Below, one piece after another: positions 41,526-50,394 of a DNA stretch of 64,000 bases. A model generated the notes under the pieces. That model did no database searches. It was not told the DNA's origin and saw nothing but the letters and a program-made list of their open reading frames with translations. Every line of letters starts with the position of its first letter. Within the stretch, counting starts at the first letter, position 1. The position numbers were made by a program, and so were the translations under genes. The DNA is from Amycolatopsis jiangsuensis. GTDB taxonomy: Bacteria; Actinomycetota; Actinomycetes; Mycobacteriales; Pseudonocardiaceae. The stretch spans positions 4,862,501 to 4,926,500 of the forward strand of contig NZ_JACHMG010000001.1 of the NCBI RefSeq assembly GCF_014204865.1, read 5' to 3'.

Positions 41526-42725
41526 TCAGCGGAGCTCTTCGAGCACCCGCACCAGCTGGTTGATCTCGAAGACGTTCGAGTAGTGCGCCAAGCCGATCCG
41601 CACCGCACCGCCGACCTCGGCGACGCCCAGCGAAGCGAACACGCCGCCGGAACCCTCGTCGGCGAACGCGCACAATCCCTGCGCGGCCAGGTAGTCCGCG
41701 ATCTCCGGCGCCTTCTTGCCCGCGACGGTGAAGGCCAGGGACGGGATACGGCGCATCGCGTCGCCGATCACCATCACGTGCCGCAGCGAGCGCAGTTCGG
41801 TGGACAGCTGCGCGAGCAGGCCGGCGTGGTACGACTTGGCGGAACCGAGCGAGGTCACCAGGCGTTCGCGGCGGGAACCGGCCGCGGCGTCGTCCAGCCC
41901 GGCGAGGTAGTCGATCGACGCGACCAGGCCGGCGAGCAGCGGATACGGATGCGGCCCCAGTTCCAGCCGGGCCACGCCGCGGGCGTTCGGATCGAGCGAG
42001 ACCGAGGAGATCCGTTCGAGCAGCTCCGGATCACGGAACACCAGCGCACCCACCGACGGGCCGCCCCACGCCTGCGCGGACACGACCAGCACGTCCGCCC
42101 CCAGCTCCTGCAGGTCCAGCGGCACGAACGGGGCCGCGTAGGTCGCGTCCACCACCACCAGCGCACCCACGCGCTTGGCGAACTCGATGACCGTCGACAC
42201 GTCCGGGCGGGTGCCCACGGACCCGGACGCCAGCGTGACCGCGACGGCTTTCGTCCGCGCCGACACGAGGTTCTCGTACTGCCAGGCGGGCAGCTCGCAG
42301 GTTTCGATGTCGATCTCGCCCCAGCGCACCACGGCGCCGACGCGTTTCGCGGCCCGGCACCACGGCGCGATGTTCGCCTCCTCGTCCAGGCGGGACACCA
42401 CGATCTCGTCGCCGATCGTCCAGCGTTCGGCGAGCGCGTCGACCAGCCGCCGCAGCAGCACCGGCGAGCTGGGCCCGAGCACGACGGCCCCCGGTTCCGC
42501 GCCGACCAGGTCGGCCACCGCACGGCGCGCGGCGGTGACGATGCTCTCCGCGCGCTGCGAGGCCGGGAACGCTCCGCCCGGCCCGGACACCGGCGCCCGC
42601 ATGGCGGTGGAGACCGCCGAGGCGACCTGTTCCGGGACCAGCATGCCGGCGGCGCCGTCGAAGTGGATCCAGCCATCACCCAGTGCGGGGAACAGTCCAC
42701 GGATACGAGCGACGTCGAACGCCAT
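41526..42725 (-). CDS. Class V aminotransferase/cysteine-desulfurase-fold protein lacking the PLP lysine
   Basis: 399 residues from the ATG at 42725; a longer frame to 43280 is a shadow of bpa. Fold-type I hallmarks are present: HFDGAAGMLVPEQV, VVLGPSSPVLLRRLVDAL, SRLDEEANIAPW, VDATYAAPFVPLDL. But where cysteine desulfurases carry S-x-H-K-x-x-G-P, this has SAQAWGGPSVG: the Schiff-base lysine is replaced by Ala. I recall the M. tuberculosis homolog Rv3778c sharing an A-W-G-G-P at this point, so it is a family feature. Catalysis by ordinary PLP chemistry is unlikely; a binding or non-PLP role is possible. Confidence 0.85.
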   Translation of the reverse strand: MAFDVARIRGLFPALGDGWIHFDGAAGMLVPEQVASAVSTAMRAPVSGPGGAFPASQRAESIVTAARRAVADLVGAEPGAVVLGPSSPVLLRRLVDALAERWTIGDEIVVSRLDEEANIAPWCRAAKRVGAVVRWGEIDIETCELPAWQYENLVSARTKAVAVTLASGSVGTRPDVSTVIEFAKRVGALVVVDATYAAPFVPLDLQELGADVLVVSAQAWGGPSVGALVFRDPELLERISSVSLDPNARGVARLELGPHPYPLLAGLVASIDYLAGLDDAAAGSRRERLVTSLGSAKSYHAGLLAQLSTELRSLRHVMVIGDAMRRIPSLAFTVAGKKAPEIADYLAAQGLCAFADEGSGGVFASLGVAEVGGAVRIGLAHYSNVFEINQLVRVLEELR

Positions 42726-42848
42726 GGAGGACACCGTACGGACGTGCGGTTTCGCCGTCACCGCGGGGTTGGGCAGAACTGCACCCGGGTACCCGGGTGC
42801 CGGGTTGCCGCTACGCTCGGACCTGAACCGCAGAGTCAGTTGACGGGG

Positions 42849-43433
42849 ATGGAGCACATGAGCGAGCCGAACTTCCGCGTATCGGGCGCAGACGGTGACG
42901 ATTCGGCACCGCACGTGATGGTCGTGGGTCCGGACGGGGTGCCGGTCGGCAGCGCCCGGATGATGCCCGACGGCGAGGCCGGTGAGCCCGGCGACGTCGG
43001 CGACCTGGTCGAGGAGCCGGCCAAGGTGATGCGCATCGGCACCATGATCAAGCAGCTGCTGGAAGAGGTCCGCGCGGCACCGCTGGACGACGCCAGCCGC
43101 GACCGCGTGCGCGAGATCCACCAGACGTCGGTGCGTGAGCTGGAGCAGGCGCTGGCCCCGGAGCTGCGCGAGGAGCTGGAACGGCTGGTCCGCCCGTTCA
43201 CCGAGGAACACACGCCCTCGGACGCCGAGCTGCGGATCGCCCAGGCCCAGCTGGTGGGCTGGCTGGAAGGCCTGTTCCACGGGATCCAGACGGCGTTGTT
43301 CGCCCAGCAGATGGCCGCGCGGGTCCAGCTGGAGCAGATGCGCCGCGGGCTGCCCGCGGGCTCGTCACCCGCGACGCCGGGCCACGCGGGGGAAGCGCAC
43401 GGCCCGAACCTCGGCGGCGGGCAGTACCTCTAG
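42849..43433 (+). CDS. bpa: Bacterial proteasome activator Bpa/PafE
   Basis: 194 residues from the ATG at 42849 (or 42858). The core LVEEPAKVMRIGTMIKQLLEEVRAAPLD and the four-helix segment ELRIAQAQLVGWLEGLFHGIQTALFAQQMAAR match Rv3780. The C-terminus ends GQYL, the HbYX-type tail that docks into the 20S proteasome alpha ring. Bpa rings open the gate and feed unfolded proteins, ATP-independently. In mycobacteria it sits next to the galactan exporter genes; here 10.8 kb of other DNA intervenes. Confidence 0.95.
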   Translation: MEHMSEPNFRVSGADGDDSAPHVMVVGPDGVPVGSARMMPDGEAGEPGDVGDLVEEPAKVMRIGTMIKQLLEEVRAAPLDDASRDRVREIHQTSVRELEQALAPELREELERLVRPFTEEHTPSDAELRIAQAQLVGWLEGLFHGIQTALFAQQMAARVQLEQMRRGLPAGSSPATPGHAGEAHGPNLGGGQYL

Positions 43434-43466
43434 CGACCTCTAGCGACCTCCAGCGACCTCTAGCGA
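43427..43466. repeat. Four 10-bp tandem repeats spanning two stop codons
   Basis: CCTCTAGCGA at 43427, 43437, 43447 (with one change, CCTCCAGCGA) and 43457. The first unit contains the bpa stop TAG and the last the stop of the convergent epoxide hydrolase gene. Confidence 0.85.
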
Positions 43467-44611
43467 CCACGGAAGAACACGCGCAGGTCACCGATCAGCG
43501 CGTCCGGCTGTTCGAGTGCCGGGAAATGGCCACCGGCCGGGAACTGCGTCCAGTGGACGATGGTGTCGGTGCGCTCGGCCAGCGCGCGGACCGGCAGCCC
43601 GATGTCGCCCGGGGACACGGCGACGCCCGTGGGAACCGTGCAGTCCGGCAGGGGCGCGCCCCATGGGCCTTCGAGCGCGGCGTAGATGCGGGCGGACGAT
43701 CCCGCTGTACCGGTGAACCAGTACAGGGAGACGTTGGTCAGCAGAGTCTCGCGGTCGATCAGGTCGTGGTCGGCGCCGGAGAACGCTCGGAACTTCTCCG
43801 CGATCCAGGCCAGCTGACCGGCCGGGGAATCGGTGAGCCCGTAGGCAAGCGTTTGCGGCTTGGTGGCCTGGATGATCGCGTACCCGGTGCCGGTGCGCTG
43901 GAACGCCCGCGACTTCGCCAGCGACCGCTCGGCGGTGGTCCGGTCCGCCCCGCTCAGGCCTTCCAGGTCCGCCTCCGCCCGCGCCACGGCGGTGGGAAGC
44001 ATGGTCACGTGCACCCCCACCACCCGCTCGGGGAACTGGACACCCAGCTCGCGGGAGATCAGCGCACCCCAGTCACCGCCGTGCGTGCCGAACCGCTCGT
44101 AGCCGAGCCGGCTCATCAGCTCCGCCCAGGCTCGCGCCCCGCGGACCGGCCCCCACCCGTGCTCGCGCGGCGGCCCGGAGAAGCCGAACCCGGGAATCGA
44201 CGGCACGACGACGTGGAACGCGTCGCGGGGATCCCCGCCGTAGGCACGGGGGTCGGCGAGCGGCCCGGCCACGTCGAGGAACTCCACGATCGACCCGGGC
44301 CAGCCGTGGGTGAGCAGCAGCGGGGTGGCGCCGTCCTCGGGTGAGCGGACGTGCAGGAAGTGGATGTTCGCGCCGTCGATCTCCGTGGTGAACTGGGGGA
44401 ATCCGTTCAGCCGTTCCTCCGCGGCCCGCCAGTCGAACCGCAGCCGCCAGTACTCGGCCAGCTCCCGCATCTCGTCCACCGGGATGCCCAGCTCCCAGCC
44501 GGTGTCTTCGGGTTGATCCGGCCAGCGCGTCCTGGCCAGGCGGGCGCGGAGGTCGTCGAGGTCGTCCTGAGGGACGTGGATGCGGAACGGGGTGACGGTC
44601 ATGCCGGACAC
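43460..44611 (-). CDS. Epoxide hydrolase family protein
   Basis: 383 residues from 44611; MTVTPFRIHVPQDDLDDLRARLARTRWP shows the EHN N-terminal lid typical of microsomal-type epoxide hydrolases. Oxyanion HGWPGS, nucleophile Asp in GTHGGDWGALI, lid Tyr in the SLYWFTGTAGSS segment, and the C-terminal catalytic His in AGGHFPALEQPD. It opens epoxides to diols; the substrate is unknown. Convergent with bpa across the 10-bp repeats. Confidence 0.9.
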   Translation of the reverse strand: MSGMTVTPFRIHVPQDDLDDLRARLARTRWPDQPEDTGWELGIPVDEMRELAEYWRLRFDWRAAEERLNGFPQFTTEIDGANIHFLHVRSPEDGATPLLLTHGWPGSIVEFLDVAGPLADPRAYGGDPRDAFHVVVPSIPGFGFSGPPREHGWGPVRGARAWAELMSRLGYERFGTHGGDWGALISRELGVQFPERVVGVHVTMLPTAVARAEADLEGLSGADRTTAERSLAKSRAFQRTGTGYAIIQATKPQTLAYGLTDSPAGQLAWIAEKFRAFSGADHDLIDRETLLTNVSLYWFTGTAGSSARIYAALEGPWGAPLPDCTVPTGVAVSPGDIGLPVRALAERTDTIVHWTQFPAGGHFPALEQPDALIGDLRVFFRGR

Positions 44612-44674
44612 GCTAAAGCTGATCGAGGACAGCCCGGGCCCGCGATCGCTGCCGAGATGCCCGGCCGCCCGCAG

Positions 44675-45637
44675 TCAGAACGACGCCAGCACGTCCAGCA
44701 CCCGGTCCGCGCCGAGTCCGTCCACAGTGGACGCGGCCGTGCGGCTCAGCCTGGACCGCGTCGCCGCGTCCGAAAGCAGTCCACGCAGCACCGCGGCCGC
44801 CTCCGGGATCCGCTCCGCCAAGGTGCCCGCCTCCCCCAGCGGGCAGGCGAGACCGAGGTCGAGTGCGGCGTGGTAGCCGGCCGCCTGGTTGTCCACGAGC
44901 TGCAGCGCCGCCGTGGGCACGCCAAGGCAGCACAGCTCCAGGAACGTGACTCCCGAAGCACTGACGGCGACGTCGGTCGTGGCCAGGAGGTCGAGCAGCC
45001 CGGCATGCGGAGCGGCGAGGCGGATTTCCTGCCCGTCCGCAAACTCCGGCAGCGCAGGCGTACCGCGGACGAGCGCGTCGGCAATGAAGGGCAGTCCGGT
45101 GTCGCGGAGTGCACGCAAGAGAGAAGTCACCGTCGAAGCCCACTCAGCGCCACCGCCGAGGACGACCGTCACCTGCGGTGGATCCGACGGCGCCCGTGCA
45201 GCACGGCGCGACCGCGCGCGCAGTACGACGTCGCGAAGCGCGGTGTACTCGACACCGCGCAACAGCACGCCCGACCCGTCAGCGGGACGCGAGCCGGGTA
45301 CGAATCCCGAATCCACCACAACATCAGCGGGACGTCGACCGAACTGTCCGTCCTCGATGGACACCAACAGTGCCCCGGCGGCATTGACCTCGGCCCGTAC
45401 GTCACCGATCGCGTAGTGGTCGATCAGGACGGCGTCGAAACCGGAGAAGTCAGCCGAAGAAACCCGCGGAACCGACAGCTCGCCGAAGCGCGCGGCCAGC
45501 CACTCCGCGTTGTCCGTCCGGCCTGCAAAGCTCACTTCCCAGCCCCGCGCGACCGCGCGCTCCGCGTACGCGACAACCCGCGAGACGTGCCCCGCGCCGA
45601 TTGTCGGCGACGCGTCGGCACGCAGGAGCAGCCTCAC
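44675..45637 (-). CDS. pseG: UDP-sugar hydrolase PseG/SpsG-like
   Basis: 320 residues. Start MRLLLRADASPTIGAGHVSRV is the PseG/MurG-like nucleotide-sugar loop with the catalytic His; VDSGFVPGSR, VVLGGGAEWASTV and SASGVTFLELCCLGVPTA follow. PseG removes UDP from UDP-2,4-diacetamido-trideoxy-L-altrose, the fourth step to pseudaminic acid. It overlaps the pseF-like gene by 4 bp (ATGA), so the two are translationally coupled. Confidence 0.88.
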   Translation of the reverse strand: MRLLLRADASPTIGAGHVSRVVAYAERAVARGWEVSFAGRTDNAEWLAARFGELSVPRVSSADFSGFDAVLIDHYAIGDVRAEVNAAGALLVSIEDGQFGRRPADVVVDSGFVPGSRPADGSGVLLRGVEYTALRDVVLRARSRRAARAPSDPPQVTVVLGGGAEWASTVTSLLRALRDTGLPFIADALVRGTPALPEFADGQEIRLAAPHAGLLDLLATTDVAVSASGVTFLELCCLGVPTAALQLVDNQAAGYHAALDLGLACPLGEAGTLAERIPEAAAVLRGLLSDAATRSRLSRTAASTVDGLGADRVLDVLASF

Positions 45638-46371
45638 CGACCGACCTTCTTCTGCTCGACGTGCGCGTTCAACGCCACGAGGTCCGGCCGTGCCCGCAGC
45701 AGCGCCACGACGGAACGCCAGTCGCCCGGCTGATCGCCCAGCTCACCCACCAGTGCCGAAATCAGCTCCCAGTCCTCCGCGGTGTCCAGGGTCACCCGCA
45801 GGTCGTCGGCGGGCGGGCTGACGACCACCCCGGTGCAGTCGTAGCGGTCCGGCTGCCGGTAGATCGCCGACGTGACGTGCTCCCGGTCCGGCCCCGACGC
45901 CGTCTCGACCTGCTCGGTCAGGACCTCCGTACGTACCAGCTCCGCGTCGAAGCCCCGCGGCAGCGTCCGCACCAGCGTGGTCGACACGTAGTCCAGCGAC
46001 GGCTCGGCCCGCCACACCGCGGCCAGCCGGCCGATCAGCACCGGATCGAGCAGCGGGCAGTCGGCGGTGAGCCGGACCACCGCGCCGGCCGGGTACTGCG
46101 ACGCCGCGAGCCCGAACCGCGCCACCACGTCGTCCAGCGGGCCCCGCACGACCCGGGCCCCGCACCGGTCCGCCTCGGCGGCCACCGGGTCGTCATCCGT
46201 GGCGTCCGAAGTGGCCACGACCACCTCGTCGACGCCGGGTGCGGCGGCCGCCGCACGCACCACCCAGCCGAGCACACTGCGCCCGGCGAGCGGGCGCAGC
46301 ACCTTCCCTGGCAGCCGCGTGGACGACGCCCTGGCCTGAATCACGGCGTTGACGCCGGGACCTGCACGCAT
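45634..46371 (-). CDS. pseF: CMP-nonulosonate synthetase (PseF/SpsF family)
   Basis: 245 residues from the ATG at 46371 (MRAGPGVNAVIQARASSTRLPGK). The N-terminal QARxxSTRLPGKVL nucleotidyltransferase loop, VRLTADCPLLDP metal site and SALVGELGD region place it in the SpsF/CMP-sugar synthetase family. It would activate pseudaminic (or legionaminic) acid with CTP. Divergent from pseB with 50 bp between starts; a pathway role follows from the neighbours. Confidence 0.85.
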   Translation of the reverse strand: MRAGPGVNAVIQARASSTRLPGKVLRPLAGRSVLGWVVRAAAAAPGVDEVVVATSDATDDDPVAAEADRCGARVVRGPLDDVVARFGLAASQYPAGAVVRLTADCPLLDPVLIGRLAAVWRAEPSLDYVSTTLVRTLPRGFDAELVRTEVLTEQVETASGPDREHVTSAIYRQPDRYDCTGVVVSPPADDLRVTLDTAEDWELISALVGELGDQPGDWRSVVALLRARPDLVALNAHVEQKKVGR

Positions 46372-46421
46372 GGGTGACATGATGGCCCGAGCCCAGAAAC
46401 CCCGAAACGCGGAGGTCATCG

Positions 46422-47405
46422 ATGTCCGAGCTGGATGGCTCCAGCATCCTGCTCACCGGCGGGACCGGCTCCTTCGGCAAGGCGTTCATCGCGCACGCCC
46501 TCGCCGAGCTCAACCCCAGCCGGCTCGTGGTGCTCTCCCGCGACGAGCTCAAGCAGTACGAGGCGCGCCAGCTGTTCGCCGACGACCCGCGGCTGCGCTG
46601 GTTCATCGGCGACGTCCGCGACCGGCGCCGGCTCGAACGCGCCATGCACGGCGTCGACTACGTGGTGCACGCCGCGGCGCTCAAACAGGTCGACACCGGT
46701 GAGTACAACCCGTTCGAGTTCGTCCAGACGAACGTGATGGGCTCGCAGAACGTGATCGAGGCGGCGATCGACACCGGGGTCAAGAAGGTCGTGGCGCTCT
46801 CCACCGACAAGGCGTCCAGCCCGATCAACCTCTACGGCGCCACCAAACTGTGCGCCGACCGGATGTTCATCAGCGGCAACCACTACGCGGCCACGCATCC
46901 GACCCGGTTCTCGGTCGTGCGCTACGGCAACGTGATGGGCTCGCGCGGCAGCGTGATCCCGTTCTTCCGCAGGCTCGCCGAGCAGGGCGAATCGCTGCCC
47001 ATCACGCACAAGGGGATGACCCGGTTCTGGATCACCCTGCCGCAGGCGGTGCGGTTCGTGGTCGACTCGTTCGACCAGATGCGCGGCGGCGAACTGTACG
47101 TCCCGCGGATCCCCAGCATGCGGCTGGTCGACCTGGCACAGGCGATCGCACCCGGCTCGGCCATGCACGAGGTGGGGGTGCGGCCGGGCGAGAAGCTGCA
47201 CGAGGAGATGATCGCCCCGGACGACGCCCGGCGCACGGTGCAGCTCACCGACCGGTATGTGGTCCAGCCGCACCTGGCCGGCTGGGGCTACGAGCCGCCT
47301 GCCGACGGGAAGGCCATGCCGGAGGGGTTCGCGTATCGCTCGGACACCAACGACCTGTGGCTCGAAGCCGACGAGCTGCGAGAGCTGGTCGAGCAGTATG
47401 GCTGA
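46422..47405 (+). CDS. pseB: UDP-GlcNAc 4,6-dehydratase (inverting), PseB
   Basis: 327 residues, extended SDR. TGGTGSFGKAF (NADP site), catalytic D-K in VALSTDKASSPINLYGATK with YxxxK, and KQVDTGEYNPFEF, MRFWITL-like region TRFWITLPQAV. First step of the pseudaminate pathway: UDP-GlcNAc to UDP-4-keto-6-deoxy-L-AltNAc. Overlaps pseC by 8 bp. Confidence 0.93.
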   Translation: MSELDGSSILLTGGTGSFGKAFIAHALAELNPSRLVVLSRDELKQYEARQLFADDPRLRWFIGDVRDRRRLERAMHGVDYVVHAAALKQVDTGEYNPFEFVQTNVMGSQNVIEAAIDTGVKKVVALSTDKASSPINLYGATKLCADRMFISGNHYAATHPTRFSVVRYGNVMGSRGSVIPFFRRLAEQGESLPITHKGMTRFWITLPQAVRFVVDSFDQMRGGELYVPRIPSMRLVDLAQAIAPGSAMHEVGVRPGEKLHEEMIAPDDARRTVQLTDRYVVQPHLAGWGYEPPADGKAMPEGFAYRSDTNDLWLEADELRELVEQYG

Positions 47406-48564
47406 GTCCGCCGCGGGAAACAGCACGACAGCGGCGTTCCTGCCGTACGGGCGCCAGTCCGTCACCGACGAGGACATCGGCGCCGTCGCCGAGGTACTGC
47501 GTGGTGACTGGCTGACCACCGGTCCGGCGGTCACGCGGTTCGAGGCCGACCTCGCCGAGCACACCGGAGGCGTCCCCGCGGTCGCCGTCACGTCCGGCAC
47601 CGCGGCGCTGCACGTCGCGTACGCAGCGGCCGGAATCAAGCCGGGCGACGAGGTGGTGGCTTCGCCGATGACGTTCGTCGCCACCGCGGCCACGGCCGCT
47701 CTGCACGGTGCCAAGGTGGTGTTCGCCGACGTCGAACCGGACACCGGCAACCTTTCGGTGGAGGCTGCGAGCGCAGCGGTCACCGACCGGACGAAGGTCG
47801 TCGCTGCCGTCGACTACGCCGGCCACCCGGCCGAGCTGGACACGCTGTCCCGCGTCGCCCACGAAGCCGGCGCACTCCTGCTCGAAGACGCCGCGCACTC
47901 CGTGGGCGGTAGCTGGCAAGGGCGTCCGGTCGGCTCGATCGCGGACCTCACCACGTTCTCCTTCTTCCCGACCAAAAACCTGACGACCGCCGAAGGCGGC
48001 GCGGTCGTGACCGCCGACGCGGACCTGCTGCGGCGGGCACAGGCGTTCCGCAACCACGGACTGGTACGCGACAAGACGGCGCAGCGGTATCCGGACGAGG
48101 GTCCGTGGCACCAGGAAGTGCACGAGTTCGGCCTGAACTACCGGCTGCCCGACGTGCTCTGCGCGCTGGGCAGCAGTCAGCTCAGTCGGCTGGGTGAGTT
48201 CAAGAAGCGCCGCGCGGAGATCCACGCCCGATACAACACCGCGTTCGCCGATCTCGACGGTGTGCTGACCCCGCCGTCGCGCGAAGGCGCCGACCCGGTG
48301 TGGCACCTGTATCCGTTGCGGGTACGGGAAGGCCGTCGCCGTGCGCTCTTCGAACACCTGCGTGGGCGGGGAATCGGGGTGCAGGTGAACTACATCCCGG
48401 CGTACTGGCATCCCGTCTTCGAAGACCTCGGCTACCGGCGCGGCCTGTGCCCGAACGCCGAGGCGTACTACGAGCAGGAACTGTCTCTGCCGCTGTTCCC
48501 CTCACTGACCGACGCGGACGTCGACCGGGTGGTGGAAGGGGTACGTGGCTTCTTCGGCGCCTGA
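47398..48564 (+). CDS. pseC: UDP-4-amino-4,6-dideoxy-L-AltNAc transaminase, PseC
   Basis: 388 residues from the ATG at 47398. DegT/DnrJ/EryC1/StrS aminotransferase: FLPYGRQSVTDEDIGAV, VTSGTAALHVAYAAAGIKPGDEV, LLEDAAHSVGGSW, and the PLP lysine in FSFFPTKNLTTAEGG. Converts the PseB product to the 4-amino sugar with glutamate. Start codon inside the pseB tail (ATGGCTGA), so translation is coupled. Confidence 0.93.
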   Translation: MAESAAGNSTTAAFLPYGRQSVTDEDIGAVAEVLRGDWLTTGPAVTRFEADLAEHTGGVPAVAVTSGTAALHVAYAAAGIKPGDEVVASPMTFVATAATAALHGAKVVFADVEPDTGNLSVEAASAAVTDRTKVVAAVDYAGHPAELDTLSRVAHEAGALLLEDAAHSVGGSWQGRPVGSIADLTTFSFFPTKNLTTAEGGAVVTADADLLRRAQAFRNHGLVRDKTAQRYPDEGPWHQEVHEFGLNYRLPDVLCALGSSQLSRLGEFKKRRAEIHARYNTAFADLDGVLTPPSREGADPVWHLYPLRVREGRRRALFEHLRGRGIGVQVNYIPAYWHPVFEDLGYRRGLCPNAEAYYEQELSLPLFPSLTDADVDRVVEGVRGFFGA

Positions 48565-48684
48565 CCAGCTGCACGTTCTGCCAGATTCCCGTGACTGGAT
48601 GGGCCGGGGCGTCCCTGCGGCACCGGCACATGCTGGTGCGTGGGACAGCCGGCTCCTAAGGTGGCCGGAGGCGAGAGGAACTCG

Positions 48685-50391
48685 ATGAGCAACCCACTGG
48701 TGGCAGCGCCGGTCAGCAGCACCACGGCCGTTTCGGGGGTGCCGCTGCTGGAAGACGCCCAGGACGTCAAGTCCAGCATCGAAAGCGGCGACTGGGCATC
48801 GGCTGCACTCGGGGTCGCGGGCACCGCGATGGACGCGCTGGAGGTCATCAGCGACCCGTTCGGCGCCATCATCTCCGCCGGGGTCGGCTGGCTGATGGAA
48901 CACGTCGGTCCGCTCAAGCAGGCCCTCGACGCACTCGCCGGCAATCCCGACAAGATCACCTCGTACTCGCAGACCTGGCAGAACGTCTCCCAGGAACTGT
49001 CCTCGGTCGGGCAGGAGCTGCTCGACCAGGTCAAGGCCGATCTGCAGAGCTGGCAAGGCGATGCCGCCGACGCCTACCGGCAGCGTGCCGAGGACGTGTC
49101 CACCCTGGTCGCCGCGGCAGGCGAGGCGAGCGGCGGCGCGGCGAACGGGGTGCAGACCGCCGGCGAGGTCGTCGCCGCGGTGCGCTCACTCGTGCGCGAC
49201 ACGATCGCCGAGGTCGTGGCCCATCTCGTGTCGTGGGCACTGCAGGTCGTTTTCACCTGCGGGATCGGCCTCGCCTGGGTCGTACCGCAGGTGGCCGCGA
49301 AGGTGGCGACCACGGCCACCAAGATCTCCGGCCTGGTCCAGAAACTGGTCAAGGCGCTGAAGACACTGGGCACCCTGCTGCGCAAGGCGCACGGCGTGTT
49401 CGACGAGGTCGGTGCCGCGCTGAAGAAGATCAAGGCGGGCAAAGCAGGCAAGGCCGATGCCCCGCACATCGACAAGCCACCGAAGACGCCGGGTGGGCAA
49501 CGTCCGCGGTCCGGCCCGGGTGATTCGCCCGGCTCCGGGCACGGGGACGACTCGACCACCAGCAGCCGCTCTCTCGACGACGACCTGCGCAATCCCGAGC
49601 AGGAGTGGAAGGACAAGTACGACGGGGACGGCCGGACACACACCTCGCCGGGAGCGCCGGGCCAGAACCCGCACGGCGGTGGCACGATCTCCCAGCACAC
49701 CCACGACCATGTGAACCTGGGCAACCTCAAACCCGCGAGGCCGAATCCGAACCCGAGGAGGGCCAGGCCCGCGACGTTCAGCGGCGGGCACGTCGCCACC
49801 GGCGACCTGCCTCCCGGTACGGCACCGACCGCGACGCTCGGCAACGGCATCAACGGCGGGACGCCGGTGTTCGGTCCCCCCAAGCAGAACGGCGTCTACA
49901 ACATCCACGCACCGCAGACGCTCGACGGATCGGGCAATCCGGTCACCAAGCTGACCGGAGCGGGCAGGCCGGGACAGAGCACCATGTTCCCGCCCGGTAC
50001 GCACACCGGGCTGACCCAGAACGTCGCCGGCCAGGCGTGGAACGGCGGTCACCCCTCCGGCGGTTTCACCCCGACCGGCAACCAGACCACCGCGCACGGA
50101 CATCCCGGAAGCTATACCTGGCAGGGGCAAGGGCAGATTCCCTACACCCCGATCTATGACAAACCCGGCGGCGTTCCCGGGCCCGACCACGGCGCTCCTC
50201 CGCCCGCGGGGGAGAATCCCTACGCCGGCCAGCGGATCGACGTGAACGGGTTCGCGAACCCGCAGTACCAGCCGGGTGATCCGATCCCCTCCGCCGGCGC
50301 GCAACCGGGCTACTTCGATCCGCACGACCCCACGCAGAACCCGGCGCCGGACAAGCTGGACGTCAACCCGGCCACCTACTTCCCGCAGTAG
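48685..50391 (+). CDS. WXG100-type polymorphic toxin candidate
   Basis: 568 residues from the ATG at 48685, preceded by GAGAGGAA; the frame opens at 48640. Residues ~20-190 are helical with the W-x-G turn SWQGDAADAYRQRAEDV, as in type VII-exported toxins, then a hydrophobic segment (about 175-215). A ~60-residue Pro/Gly/Lys linker (DKPPKTPGGQRPRSG) precedes a C-terminal ~220-residue domain rich in Gly, His and Asn (HVNLGNLKPARPN, FSGGHVATGDLPPG, YNIHAPQTLDGSG) of unrecognised fold, presumably the toxin. A small gene 3 bp downstream is the natural immunity candidate. It interrupts the pse cluster. Confidence 0.7.
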   Translation: MSNPLVAAPVSSTTAVSGVPLLEDAQDVKSSIESGDWASAALGVAGTAMDALEVISDPFGAIISAGVGWLMEHVGPLKQALDALAGNPDKITSYSQTWQNVSQELSSVGQELLDQVKADLQSWQGDAADAYRQRAEDVSTLVAAAGEASGGAANGVQTAGEVVAAVRSLVRDTIAEVVAHLVSWALQVVFTCGIGLAWVVPQVAAKVATTATKISGLVQKLVKALKTLGTLLRKAHGVFDEVGAALKKIKAGKAGKADAPHIDKPPKTPGGQRPRSGPGDSPGSGHGDDSTTSSRSLDDDLRNPEQEWKDKYDGDGRTHTSPGAPGQNPHGGGTISQHTHDHVNLGNLKPARPNPNPRRARPATFSGGHVATGDLPPGTAPTATLGNGINGGTPVFGPPKQNGVYNIHAPQTLDGSGNPVTKLTGAGRPGQSTMFPPGTHTGLTQNVAGQAWNGGHPSGGFTPTGNQTTAHGHPGSYTWQGQGQIPYTPIYDKPGGVPGPDHGAPPPAGENPYAGQRIDVNGFANPQYQPGDPIPSAGAQPGYFDPHDPTQNPAPDKLDVNPATYFPQ

Positions 50392-50394
50392 CGC

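Noticed and set aside
41526..43280. 584-residue version of the aminotransferase-like gene
   Set aside because: The extra 5' part is antisense to bpa; the conserved start is MAFDVARIRG at 42725.
48685..50391. Assigning the toxin C-terminus to the EndoU nuclease family
   Set aside because: The characteristic His-His-Lys motif order of bacterial EndoU domains is not visible.
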